8,131 nucleotides of DNA from Nitrospiria bacterium (GCA_919903585.1 CAKKST010000306.1:1-8131); one strand, 5' to 3'; numbered from the stretch's first letter, positions 1 through 7,197 are shown. The notes: a model not told the origin generated them from the letters alone. Made by a program: numbers and translations.

Positions 1-1
1 C

Positions 2-1492
2 CTTCTTAACTGGGGGCCGATGCTTATTTTATTGGGTATCTGGATATTCTTTATGCGCCAGATGCAGACAGGCGGCAACAAGGCCCTGTCTTTTGGCAAG
101 AGCCGTGCAAAGCTCCTTTCCACTGCCCAGAAAAAGATTACCTTTGCAGATGTGGCAGGTGTTGATGAGGCAAAGGATGAGGTTGTAGAGCTTGTTGATT
201 TCTTAAAAGACCCCCAGAAGTTCCAGAAGCTTGGAGGCAGGTTACCAAAGGGTGTGCTGGTAGTGGGGCCTCCCGGTACAGGCAAGACCCTCCTTGCGAG
301 GGCAATTGCAGGCGAGGCTGATGTGCCCTTCTTTAATATAAGCGGTTCTGACTTTGTTGAGATGTTTGTTGGTGTTGGCGCATCCCGTGTGAGAGACCTC
401 TTTGAACAGGGCAAGAAGAATGCGCCATGCATTATCTTTATTGATGAGATAGATGCTGTTGGAAGGCACAGGGGCGCTGGCCTCGGCGGCGGCCATGACG
501 AGAGGGAGCAGACGCTGAATCAGCTCCTTGTTGAAATGGACGGCTTTGATACCAATGAGGGTGTGATCCTGATTGCCGCAACCAACAGGCCTGATGTGCT
601 TGACCCTGCTCTATTGCGGCCGGGGAGATTTGACAGGCAGATTATTGTCTCAAGGCCTGATATTAAAGGGAGGCTTGGTATACTGCAGGTGCATACAAAG
701 AAGGTGACGCTTTCAAAGGATGTGAACTTAGAGGTTATTGCGAGAGGGACGCCCGGCTTTACAGGCGCTGATCTGTCAAATCTCGTTAATGAGGCCGCGC
801 TGCTTGGAGCAAGGCGCTCAAAGAAAGAGATAGACGCAAAGGACTTTGAGGATGCAAAGGACAAGGTCTTAATGGGAGTTGAAAGAAGGAGCATGTTCAT
901 AAACGAGGAGGAGAAAAAGAATACTGCCTTTCATGAAGCAGGACATGCGCTTGTGGCAAAGCTCATCCCAGGGACAGATCCAATACATAAGGTGACAATA
1001 ATCCCCCGCGGCAGGTCGCTTGGGCTTACACAGCAGCTCCCAATTGATGACAGATACACATATCCTTCTGAGTATCTGCATAATACCATTGCAATACTCC
1101 TCGGCGGCAGGGCAGCAGAGGAGCTTGTGCTTAAACACATGACAACAGGCGCAGGAAATGACATTGAGCGCGCAACAGGGCTTGCAAGAAAGATGGTGTG
1201 CGAATGGGGTATGAGCGAGAAACTCGGCCCGCTTACATTTGGCAAGAAGGATGAGGAAATATTCCTCGGGAGGGATATTGTAAGGCACCGTGATTACAGC
1301 GAGGGCACTGCCATTGAGATAGATAATGAGATAAAGGCTATGGTGATGAAGAATTATGAGAGGGCAAAGAATCTGCTGAAGAAGAACATTAAGTCATTAA
1401 AGGGCATTGCCGCTGCCCTCCTTGAGAAGGAGACACTGGACGGTAATGAGATAGAAGCTATTATTCAGAACGTCGGAATATCAGCAGCATAA
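2..1492 (+). CDS. ftsH: ATP-dependent zinc metalloprotease FtsH, 5' end outside window
   Basis: Membrane-anchored AAA+ protease that unfolds and degrades membrane and short-lived cytosolic proteins as a hexamer at the inner membrane. The frame is open to the left edge, so the ATG at 20 is an internal Met. Six codons before it (LLNWGP) belong to the second transmembrane segment, which continues into MLILLGIWIFF. Counting from that Met, the visible parts are Walker A GPPGTGKT (83-90), pore loop FVGVG (116-120), Walker B IIFIDE (138-143), the second region of homology with ATNRP and the arginine fingers RPGRFDR (187-206), zinc site HEAGH (305-309) and the probable third zinc ligand D381 in GNDIERAT. 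The C-terminal helical region is complete. FtsH is usually about 610-650 residues, so roughly 110-140 residues (first membrane helix and periplasmic domain) are missing to the left. The gene ends 21 bases before a strong terminator hairpin. No defect is seen. Confidence 0.98.
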   Translation, partial: LLNWGPMLILLGIWIFFMRQMQTGGNKALSFGKSRAKLLSTAQKKITFADVAGVDEAKDEVVELVDFLKDPQKFQKLGGRLPKGVLVVGPPGTGKTLLARAIAGEADVPFFNISGSDFVEMFVGVGASRVRDLFEQGKKNAPCIIFIDEIDAVGRHRGAGLGGGHDEREQTLNQLLVEMDGFDTNEGVILIAATNRPDVLDPALLRPGRFDRQIIVSRPDIKGRLGILQVHTKKVTLSKDVNLEVIARGTPGFTGADLSNLVNEAALLGARRSKKEIDAKDFEDAKDKVLMGVERRSMFINEEEKKNTAFHEAGHALVAKLIPGTDPIHKVTIIPRGRSLGLTQQLPIDDRYTYPSEYLHNTIAILLGGRAAEELVLKHMTTGAGNDIERATGLARKMVCEWGMSEKLGPLTFGKKDEEIFLGRDIVRHRDYSEGTAIEIDNEIKAMVMKNYERAKNLLKKNIKSLKGIAAALLEKETLDGNEIEAIIQNVGISAA

Positions 1493-1512
1493 GATGCCAT
1501 TCTTTATGTACT

Positions 1513-1547
1513 TAAAATGGGCGATTGTAAAATCGCCCATTTTATTT
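1513..1547 (+). terminator. Rho-independent terminator after ftsH
   Basis: A perfect 14-bp inverted repeat (arms 1513-1526 and 1531-1544, core ATGGGCGATT) encloses a 4-base GTAA loop. It starts 21 bases after the ftsH stop. The right arm ends in a T-rich run and the left arm begins with A residues, so the hairpin could also stop transcription coming from the right. It separates ftsH from the folP unit. Confidence 0.9.
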
Positions 1548-1654
1548 CTGACCAAATATTTCCCCCTCTTTTCATGTATTATAAAAAAATAATAGAATTT
1601 AGCCAAAAATACTGCTAAACTTATTCACACTTATCTGAAGGTTTTATAGACAGG

Positions 1655-1666
1655 TATGGTATAATT
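1655..1666 (+). promoter_or_regulatory. Candidate extended -10 promoter at the folP start
   Basis: The sequence TATGGTATAATT contains a consensus -10 (TATAAT, 1660-1665) preceded by TGG, an extended -10 element. No -35 resembling TTGACA lies 16-18 bases upstream. The hexamer ends one base before the folP ATG, so a start 6-8 bases downstream would fall inside the first codons. It could serve cdaA-ybbR-glmM, or be fortuitous. The same 12 bases recur at 5538-5549. Confidence 0.4.
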
Positions 1667-2512
1667 ATGAAAAGCAATTACAGGATAAGGTGCGGGAAAT
1701 ATCTCCTTAATCTGAAAAAAAGACCTTATATAATGGGTATACTCAATGTTACCCCTGACTCATTTTCAGATGGCGGCCTTTATTTAAATATAGAAAAAGC
1801 AGTGGAACATGCAAGGAGGATGGCTGCAGAGGGCGCAGATATAATAGATATTGGCGGGGAGTCATCAAGGCCGGGCGCAGGGTCTGTTTCACTAAATGAG
1901 GAATTAAAAAGGGTAATACCTGTTATTGAGGCACTATCAAAAAAGATAGATGTTCCTATCTCCATTGATACATATAAGGCAGAGGCGGCAAGGCAGGCGC
2001 TAAATGCAGGCGCATCTATAATCAATGATATCAGCGGTCTGAGGTTTGACCCCATGATGGTGGAGGTGGCTGCAGAGGCCAATGCCCCTGTTATCATAAT
2101 GCATATGAAAGGGACACCGAGGGATATGCAGAAGAGGCCTGCATATAAGGATGTGGTGAAGGAGATTATAGATTTCTTCAAAGAACGAATCTCTTATGCC
2201 ATTAAAAATGGGATAAAGAAAAATAAGATTATTATTGATCCCGGTATTGGGTTCGGAAAGACGGTAAGGCACAACTTAGAGATAATAAAGAGGCTGGGTG
2301 AATTTAAGAGGCTTGGGGTTCCGATACTCCTTGGGCCTTCAAGGAAGTCCTTTATCGGCAGAATACTTGATGCCACTCCTGAGAAAAGGATGGAGGGCAC
2401 TGCGGCGGTTGTTGCCATTGGCATAGTAAATGGCGCAAATATCGTGAGGGTGCATGATGTTAAGGCAATGGCGGATGTGGCAAAGGCCACCGATGCAATA
2501 ATGAGAGGGTAA
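1667..2512 (+). CDS. folP: Dihydropteroate synthase
   Basis: Condenses 6-hydroxymethyl-dihydropterin diphosphate with p-aminobenzoate to dihydropteroate in cytosolic folate synthesis; the target of sulfonamides. The 281-residue TIM-barrel is full length. Signature blocks are MGILNVTPDSFSDGG (23-37, with N27), IDIGGESSRPGA (60-71), SIDTYKAEAARQAL (99-112, D101), IINDISG (118-124, N120), IIIDPGIGFGK (188-198, D191), GPSRKSFIG (223-231, K227) and IVRVHDV (259-265, R261 and H263). These match the known pterin, diphosphate and pABA contacts. The ATG at 1667 is the only start in a frame that opens at 1619, and the residues after it align with the usual first strand. Its ribosome site is weak (CAGG, about 12 bases upstream). 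It is the first gene of a unit with cdaA, ybbR and glmM, beginning 119 bases past the ftsH terminator. Confidence 0.97.
   Translation: MKSNYRIRCGKYLLNLKKRPYIMGILNVTPDSFSDGGLYLNIEKAVEHARRMAAEGADIIDIGGESSRPGAGSVSLNEELKRVIPVIEALSKKIDVPISIDTYKAEAARQALNAGASIINDISGLRFDPMMVEVAAEANAPVIIMHMKGTPRDMQKRPAYKDVVKEIIDFFKERISYAIKNGIKKNKIIIDPGIGFGKTVRHNLEIIKRLGEFKRLGVPILLGPSRKSFIGRILDATPEKRMEGTAAVVAIGIVNGANIVRVHDVKAMADVAKATDAIMRG
2505..2509 (+). promoter_or_regulatory. Ribosome binding site supporting the cdaA GTG start
   Basis: GAGGG lies inside the last codons of folP, 6 bases before the GTG at 2516. It is the only good Shine-Dalgarno sequence near the start of the frame and supports the non-ATG start. Its position inside folP also suggests translational coupling. 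Confidence 0.65.
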
Positions 2513-2515
2513 TCT

Positions 2516-3346
2516 GTGGATAGCTTTTTTGATGTAATAAAGACCATTAGGATATGGGATATTATTGATATCCTTATTGTTGCCTTTGTAATTTACAGGA
2601 TATTCCTGATTATAAAAGGGACAAGGGCGCTGCAAATGCTTGTCGGACTTGCCGTCCTTCTTGCGGCCTTTATTGCATCCAGATGGCTTGAGCTTTATAC
2701 AATAGACTGGATAGTGCAGAGCTTCTGGTCGCAGATAGTGATTGCCTTAATAATACTCTTTCCGCCTGAGATAAGGAGGGCGCTTGCACAGATGGGCCAG
2801 AATCCCTTTCTACGCACACTCTCTCCTATTGAAGAGACAAGATTTATTGAGGAGATTATAAGGTCTGCTGTTTCTCTGGCGAATAAGAAGATAGGCGCCA
2901 TTATTGTTCTGGAGCGTGAGACAGAATTAAAGGACCTGATTGAGATGGGCACTCCTCTGGATGCAAGGATTTCAAAAGAGATACTGACGAGTATCTTCTT
3001 GCCCTATTCACCGATTCACGATGGCGCTGTTATAATCAAAGAAGGGCGGATTGCAGCAGCAGGATGTTTCCTGCCCCTTACCATGAGCGCTGCAGTAAGC
3101 AAGGCCATCGGCACAAGGCACAGGGCAGCTATCGGCATAACAGAGGAGACAGATGCAGTGGTAATAGCTATCTCTGAGGAGACAGGGACTATATCTGTGG
3201 TAATGGAAGGGAAGATGACGAGGGACCTTGATGCCGCGTCATTAAGGCGCATACTCACAAAGGTATTTATTACAGGGAAAAGGGAGAGGATGCCTCTTCT
3301 TGAAAAGATAACCAGCTTTTTCCCGATAAAGGATAGATCACAATAA
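2516..3346 (+). CDS. cdaA: Diadenylate cyclase CdaA (c-di-AMP synthase)
   Basis: Makes cyclic di-AMP from two ATP at the inner membrane; c-di-AMP controls potassium and osmolyte transport and envelope homeostasis. The 276-residue length is typical of the CdaA class. The N-terminus holds about three membrane helices (roughly 17-33, 38-56, 68-83), followed by the conserved FPPEIRRALAQMG linker (82-94) and the DAC (DisA_N) domain at about 105-250. Both catalytic signatures are intact: DGA (169-171, within HDGAVII) and RHR (201-203, within GTRHRAAIG). The GTG start is 3 bases after the folP stop and has a ribosome site inside folP. ybbR starts 2 bases after the cdaA stop, and ybbR encodes the usual membrane partner and regulator of CdaA. 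All catalytic motifs are present, so I expect an active enzyme. The alternative name is dacA. Confidence 0.96.
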   Translation: MDSFFDVIKTIRIWDIIDILIVAFVIYRIFLIIKGTRALQMLVGLAVLLAAFIASRWLELYTIDWIVQSFWSQIVIALIILFPPEIRRALAQMGQNPFLRTLSPIEETRFIEEIIRSAVSLANKKIGAIIVLERETELKDLIEMGTPLDARISKEILTSIFLPYSPIHDGAVIIKEGRIAAAGCFLPLTMSAAVSKAIGTRHRAAIGITEETDAVVIAISEETGTISVVMEGKMTRDLDAASLRRILTKVFITGKRERMPLLEKITSFFPIKDRSQ

Positions 3347-3348
3347 CA

Positions 3349-3993
3349 ATGAGAGAACTTATTTTAAATAATTTCCTGATTAAAATACTTTCCCTTTTCT
3401 TTGCTATAGTCCTGTGGTTCTTTGTGACCTCCAAGGGGAAGCTTGAGGTGAATTTTAATATCCCGCTTGAACTCAGAAAGATACCTTCATCAATGGTTGT
3501 TGTTGGTGATGTCACTGATTATATTGATGTGAGGCTAAAAGGGAGGCAGAGCGCTATTGAGGGTATATCATCAGGCCAGATCAGCGCACATATAGACCTT
3601 TCCAATGCCAATCATGGGGAGAATACAATCTATCTCTCCCCTCAGAATATAATTGTGCCGCCAAATATTGAGGTTATGCGCATAAGCCCAAAGGCAGTCA
3701 GGTTAAAATTGGAGCCGCTGGTAAAAAGGGAAGTAAAGGTGACACCTGAAACAGCAGGGGCGCCTGCTATGGGTTACAGGCTGAAGGGCATTGAGGTCAG
3801 CCCTGAGACTGTTACTGTTGAGGGTGCAGAGAGCGCAGTAAACAGGCTCTCTTTAATAAAGACAGAGGTTATAAACCTTTCAGGCATGAATAAGAGGGAG
3901 ACATTTCTTGATGTCAATTTAAATCTATACGGCAGGGACATAAAGGTTTTAAACGGCGGATATGTAAGGGTTAAGATAATACTGACAAAATGA
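3349..3993 (+). CDS. ybbR: YbbR-domain membrane protein (CdaR-like regulator of CdaA)
   Basis: A single-pass membrane protein of 214 residues. One hydrophobic helix near the N-terminus (about 9-26, FLIKILSLFFAIVLWFFV) follows a short cytoplasmic stretch, which places the rest outside the inner membrane. The remainder reads as two YbbR beta-domains (about 34-121 and 127-212). In each, a strand such as VTVEGAESAVNRL (155-167) or IDVRLKGRQSAIEGI (59-73) carries the family's V.G..s.I pattern. Bacillus CdaR has four such domains, so this is a short form, which is common in diderms by my recollection. In Firmicutes CdaR binds CdaA and modulates its activity. The ribosome site is weak (AAAGGA, 15 bases before the ATG), so expression probably depends on coupling to cdaA, which ends 2 bases upstream. 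Confidence 0.92.
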   Translation: MRELILNNFLIKILSLFFAIVLWFFVTSKGKLEVNFNIPLELRKIPSSMVVVGDVTDYIDVRLKGRQSAIEGISSGQISAHIDLSNANHGENTIYLSPQNIIVPPNIEVMRISPKAVRLKLEPLVKREVKVTPETAGAPAMGYRLKGIEVSPETVTVEGAESAVNRLSLIKTEVINLSGMNKRETFLDVNLNLYGRDIKVLNGGYVRVKIILTK

Positions 3994-4009
3994 TGGAGGG
4001 AAAAAAGGT

Positions 4010-5359
4010 ATGAGAAGGCTTTTTGGCACTGACGGGATAAGGGGTGTTGCAAATATTGAACCCATGACAGGCGAGATGGCAATGAAGATTGGGAGGGCTG
4101 CGGCCTATATCTTTAAAAATAAGACAGGCAGGCACCGCATAGTTATTGGAAAGGACACAAGGCTGTCTGGCTACATGCTTGAGTCTGCGCTTACATCAGG
4201 CATCTGCTCCATGGGGGTGGATGTGCTTCTTATCGGGCCGCTGCCAACACCCGGGATTGCCTTTGTAACAAGGGCATTAAGGGCAGATGCAGGCGTGGTG
4301 ATCTCTGCCTCGCATAATCCTTATGAGGATAACGGGATAAAATTCTTTTCAGAGGATGGATTTAAACTGCCGGATGAATTAGAGCTTGAGATAGAGGACC
4401 TGATCTTCTCAGGTAAAATAGACTCCATAAGGCCTACTGCAAAGGATATGGGAAAGGCATTCAGGATAAATGATGCAGAGGGGAGGTACATTGAATTCGC
4501 AAAAAATTCAATACCAAAGGGCATGGATTTTGAGGGGATGAAGATTGTAGTTGATTGTGCAAATGGCGCTGCCTATAAGGTTGTGCCAATGATGCTGCGC
4601 GAGCTTGGCGCAGAGGTAATTGCAATAGGTGTTGAACCAAGCGGTATGAATATAAATGATAACTGCGGCTCTCTCTATCCGGGGATGGTGCAGGGGCTTG
4701 TTGTGGAAAAGAAGGCTGATATAGGGATTGCCTATGATGGTGATGCAGACAGGGCGATCTTTTCGGACGAAAAGGGAAAAGAGGTAAATGGCGACCAGAT
4801 AATGGCTATGTGCGCAATAGAAAATAAGAAGGCGGGCATGTTAAAAAATAATACACTTGTGACCACTGTAATGAGCAATATGGGGCTTGATATTGCAATG
4901 AAAAAGGCAGGGATAAAAGTAATAAAGACCAAGGTTGGAGACAGATATGTCCTTGAAGAGATGGTAAAAAAGGACTGCAACCTTGGCGGTGAGCAGTCAG
5001 GCCATATAATCTTTCTTGATTATAATACAACAGGGGATGGGATAATAACCACGCTTCAGGTTCTATCATTAATGAACAAGACAGGCAAGAGGCTCTCTGA
5101 ACATGCCTCATGTATGGCTGTCCTTCCGCAGGTATTGTTAAATGTGCGTGTTAGGGAAAGGAAGGATATTGCCACACTTCCTAATGTTAGTCAGGTGATT
5201 AAGGATTGCGAGAAGAGGCTTGAAGATAAGGGGAGGGTGCTGGTGAGATATTCCGGCACAGAGCCTGTTGCGAGGGTGATGATTGAGGGGGAGAATGAAT
5301 CAGCAATAAAAAAGATGGCAGAGGAGATAGTGGACTCTATTAGAGGAGAGATAGGATAG
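4010..5359 (+). CDS. glmM: Phosphoglucosamine mutase
   Basis: Interconverts glucosamine-6-phosphate and glucosamine-1-phosphate, the step that feeds UDP-GlcNAc for peptidoglycan and LPS. Length (449 residues) and the N-terminal FGTDGIRG (5-12) are typical of GlmM rather than ManB or Pgm. Visible motifs, in order: the active phosphoserine loop SASHNP (99-104, S101), the metal-binding loop DGDADR (243-248), the sugar-binding loop GGEQSGH (326-332) and the phosphate-binding loop RYSGTEP (413-419). A strong GGAGGG at 3995-4000 sits 9 bases before the ATG. The gap after ybbR is 16 bases, making this the last gene of the folP-cdaA-ybbR unit. In Firmicutes GlmM binds and inhibits CdaA, so the neighbourhood is functionally meaningful. 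No clear terminator follows. Nothing looks damaged. Confidence 0.97.
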   Translation: MRRLFGTDGIRGVANIEPMTGEMAMKIGRAAAYIFKNKTGRHRIVIGKDTRLSGYMLESALTSGICSMGVDVLLIGPLPTPGIAFVTRALRADAGVVISASHNPYEDNGIKFFSEDGFKLPDELELEIEDLIFSGKIDSIRPTAKDMGKAFRINDAEGRYIEFAKNSIPKGMDFEGMKIVVDCANGAAYKVVPMMLRELGAEVIAIGVEPSGMNINDNCGSLYPGMVQGLVVEKKADIGIAYDGDADRAIFSDEKGKEVNGDQIMAMCAIENKKAGMLKNNTLVTTVMSNMGLDIAMKKAGIKVIKTKVGDRYVLEEMVKKDCNLGGEQSGHIIFLDYNTTGDGIITTLQVLSLMNKTGKRLSEHASCMAVLPQVLLNVRVRERKDIATLPNVSQVIKDCEKRLEDKGRVLVRYSGTEPVARVMIEGENESAIKKMAEEIVDSIRGEIG

Positions 5360-5385
5360 AAATAATATTTTTTACAGGAAACCCT

Positions 5386-5443
5386 GGATTCCCGCTAAAC
5401 TTGTCCCCGAATGCCTCTATCGGGGAAGCATACGAGAATGACA
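5386..5443 (+). repeat. Nested palindromic intergenic element
   Basis: The outer arms are ATTCCCG (5388-5394) and CGAGAAT (5433-5439), pairing at 6 of 7 positions. The inner arms TCCCCGA (5404-5410) and TCGGGGA (5420-5426) pair perfectly around a 9-base loop. The flanks CTGGATTCCCG and GAATGACA recall dispersed intergenic repeats common in deltaproteobacterial and Nitrospirota genomes; that resemblance is from memory. The hairpin lacks a T-run, so it is not a standard terminator. Only one copy is in this window, so its repeat status is unproven. Confidence 0.55.
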
Positions 5444-5537
5444 TTTAGGGGTATTTTGCGAGTTTTTCAACAGGCTCTTTAAATCTCACCTTAAAATATT
5501 ACCAAAAGGTTATAATGTGTGTAAAAAAATTCCCATT

Positions 5538-5549
5538 TATGGTATAATT
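5538..5549 (+). promoter_or_regulatory. Candidate extended -10 promoter upstream of the regulator
   Basis: TATGGTATAATT gives TGG followed by the consensus TATAAT (5543-5548), identical over 12 bases to the copy just before folP. No good -35 is visible at normal spacing, as often found with extended -10 promoters. If active it would start a leader of about 185 bases ahead of the response-regulator gene, giving a basal housekeeping-sigma input in addition to the sigma-54 promoter. Confidence 0.4.
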
Positions 5550-5666
5550 CTGCCTAATTAAATGACAACTCTAAATAAATTAATCGCAAAAAATAATAAA
5601 AAAAATTTTGAGCCTAAAATATAATCCTTTATTTTTTAAATAGTTACAGCTACTCACATAAGAACA

Positions 5667-5682
5667 AGATAAGAAATTATCT
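5667..5682 (+). promoter_or_regulatory. Inverted repeat, possible operator
   Basis: AGATAAGAAATTATCT is a perfect 6+6 inverted repeat with a 4-base spacer, centred about 25 bases upstream of the -24 element and about 50 bases before the predicted start. Enhancer sites for sigma-54 activators normally lie further upstream, so this might bind another factor, or be chance in AT-rich DNA. Confidence 0.3.
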
Positions 5683-5697
5683 GATATGGGGGCAATC

Positions 5698-5712
5698 TGG
5701 CATAGAGATTGC
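5698..5712 (+). promoter_or_regulatory. Sigma-54 (-24/-12) promoter
   Basis: TGGCATAGAGATTGC matches the RpoN consensus TGGCAY-N5-TTGC, with exactly 10 bases between the invariant GG (5699-5700) and GC (5711-5712). The predicted start near 5724 leaves a leader of about 18 bases before the ATG at 5742, with a ribosome site inside it. The gene it drives encodes a sigma-54 activator, which suggests autoregulation. Confidence 0.85.
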
Positions 5713-5730
5713 GTATATAAACCTGAATAT

Positions 5731-5736
5731 AGGTGA
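5731..5736 (+). promoter_or_regulatory. Ribosome binding site deciding the regulator start
   Basis: AGGTGA lies 5 bases before the ATG at 5742. The alternative in-frame GTG at 5733 overlaps this sequence and has no good site of its own, so the ATG is preferred. Confidence 0.65.
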
Positions 5737-5741
5737 TAGCA

Positions 5742-7175
5742 ATGGATAAAAAGGAGCTTATATTAATTGTTGATGATGAAGATGAGATGCGGTCATATAT
5801 TGGAGGTCTGGTCACCTCTTTTGGCTATCAGACCTCATCCGCCTCTAACGGGGCTGAGGCGCTGGAGAAGTTTAATGCTATGAATCCTGCATTGATTATC
5901 ATGGATTTGATGATGCCTGAGATGGATGGGATAGAGGTGTTGGGCAGGATAAAGGAGCAGAATGGGGATACCCCTGTCATAATTCTTTCAGGACATGGAG
6001 ACACAAAGAATGTGGTAAGGGCAATGAAGATGGGGGCATCGGATTTTATAAACAAGCCATTTGAGCCTGAGGTTATAAGACATACCATTAATCAGGTAAT
6101 GGAGAAAAAAAATCTGATCCTTGAGGTAAAGCGTTTAAAAGAAGAGATGGGCAAGCAGATGAGCTATGACATCCTCTTCAGTAACAGCAAAAAGATGACT
6201 GATATAAAGTCTATAATAGAGCAGGTTGCAGAGACCAATATAACTGTCCTTGTAAGAGGTGAAAGCGGGACAGGCAAGGAGCTGGTAGCGAGGGCTATAC
6301 ATGCAGCATCCCTGCGCCATGACAAGCGCTTTGTAAAGATAAGCTGTGTTGCTATTCCTGAGACCCTTCTGGAGACAGAACTTTTCGGCCATGAAAAAGG
6401 CGCTTTTACAGGGGCTACGAGGAAAAAGCCGGGGAAATTTGAACTTGCCAATGATGGAACAATCTTCTTAGATGAGATCGGGGATATGCATCCTTCGCTT
6501 CAGGCAAAGTTATTACAGGTGCTTCAGGACGGCGAGTTTGCAAGGGTCGGCGGCGAGAAGGATGTAAAGGTTGATGTGAGGGTTATTGCGGCAACAAACA
6601 GAGACCTTGAAATCGCTGTCAGGGAGGGGGGCTTCCGGGAGGATCTGTTTTATCGTCTGAACGTGGTAAGCATTGTGGTGCCTCCGCTTCGTGAAAGAAA
6701 AGAGGAGATACCTTTTCTCGTAGAGCATTTTTTGCGCAAGTACAGCCAGCAGTATAACAAATCCTTTACCACGCTCTCAAATGAAACAATGACACGTTTT
6801 ATGAATTATGACTGGCCCGGAAATGTCAGGGAACTTGAGAATATGATAAAGAGGGTGGTGGTGCTTGGCAATGAGAATGCAGTGTTAACAAGATTTGCAT
6901 TTAAAGGGACAGACATCCAGAGCGACATTCAATATAACATAAATGAAAAGTCCAAGGTAAAAGCAGCAGACAGCGGCCGGGTTATTCCTCCTGATAATGG
7001 TTTTTCGCTTAGATCAATAAGCAAGAAGGCCCTTGCTGAGGTTGAGAGGGAGACGATTAAGGATATTCTGCTCAAGACCCGCTGGAACAGGAGGGAGGCC
7101 TCCAGGCTGCTCAAGGTAAGCTATAAGGCGCTTTTAAATAAGATAAAGGAATACGAGTTAGATAAAAGATTGTAA
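5742..7175 (+). CDS. NtrC-family sigma-54-dependent response regulator
   Basis: A cytosolic activator of RpoN-dependent transcription, 477 residues from the ATG chosen by its ribosome site. Three domains are visible. The receiver (about 4-120) has acidic D11-D12, phospho-acceptor D55 in IIMDLMMP and K105 in INKPF. The AAA+ domain (about 145-375) has Walker A GESGTGKE (173-180), the sigma-54 contact loop GAFTGA (220-225), Walker B FLDE (242-245), IAATNRDL (282-289) and FREDLFYRLN (298-307). WPGNVRELE (358-366) marks its C-terminal part. A linker of about 45 residues precedes a Fis-type helix-turn-helix (about 434-472, WNRREASRLLKVSYKALLNKIK). Everything needed for phosphorylation, ATP hydrolysis and sigma-54 contact is present. 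It sits directly behind a -24/-12 promoter, and a degenerate GGDEF gene and an export gene follow. That recalls regulators of exopolysaccharide/PEP-CTERM (PrsR-like) loci, but the exact subfamily is an inference. No histidine kinase is in view. Confidence 0.95.
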   Translation: MDKKELILIVDDEDEMRSYIGGLVTSFGYQTSSASNGAEALEKFNAMNPALIIMDLMMPEMDGIEVLGRIKEQNGDTPVIILSGHGDTKNVVRAMKMGASDFINKPFEPEVIRHTINQVMEKKNLILEVKRLKEEMGKQMSYDILFSNSKKMTDIKSIIEQVAETNITVLVRGESGTGKELVARAIHAASLRHDKRFVKISCVAIPETLLETELFGHEKGAFTGATRKKPGKFELANDGTIFLDEIGDMHPSLQAKLLQVLQDGEFARVGGEKDVKVDVRVIAATNRDLEIAVREGGFREDLFYRLNVVSIVVPPLRERKEEIPFLVEHFLRKYSQQYNKSFTTLSNETMTRFMNYDWPGNVRELENMIKRVVVLGNENAVLTRFAFKGTDIQSDIQYNINEKSKVKAADSGRVIPPDNGFSLRSISKKALAEVERETIKDILLKTRWNRREASRLLKVSYKALLNKIKEYELDKRL

Positions 7176-7197
7176 ACTATAAAGAAGGGGGTTCTTT

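Larger units (their letters stand above)
5360..5732 (+). other. Intergenic region between glmM and the sigma-54 regulator
   Basis: This 373-base gap holds no convincing gene on either strand. From left to right it contains a nested palindromic repeat-like element (about 5386-5443), a tail containing GAGTTTTTCAACAGGCTC (5460-5477), an AT-rich stretch of about 140 bases (5500-5645) with several TATAAT strings, an inverted repeat (5667-5682) and a -24/-12 promoter (5698-5712). The AT-rich part may be a bendable segment between enhancer sites and the sigma-54 promoter. I see no clear IHF site, no glmM terminator and no known riboswitch pattern. Confidence 0.75.

Noticed and set aside
869..1288. 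Minus-strand open frame of 139 codons opposite ftsH
   Set aside because: A shadow of the strongly conserved FtsH protease region; no ribosome site or domain.
5404..5426. Hairpin as a terminator for glmM
   Set aside because: The perfect 7-bp stem is followed by AGCATACGAG, not a T-run, and fits better inside a nested palindromic element.
5620..5625. Additional TATAAT strings (also 5511-5516) as promoters
   Set aside because: They lack an extended TGn and any plausible -35, and are expected by chance in such AT-rich DNA.
5460..5732. c-di-GMP or c-di-AMP riboswitch in the leader of the regulator
   Set aside because: I found no recognisable GEMM or ydaO core; the region is mostly simple AT-rich sequence, and the sigma-54 start would exclude most of it from the transcript.
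5733..5741. GTG at 5733 as the start of the sigma-54 regulator
   Set aside because: It overlaps the only good ribosome site (AGGTGA, 5731-5736), which is spaced for the ATG at 5742.
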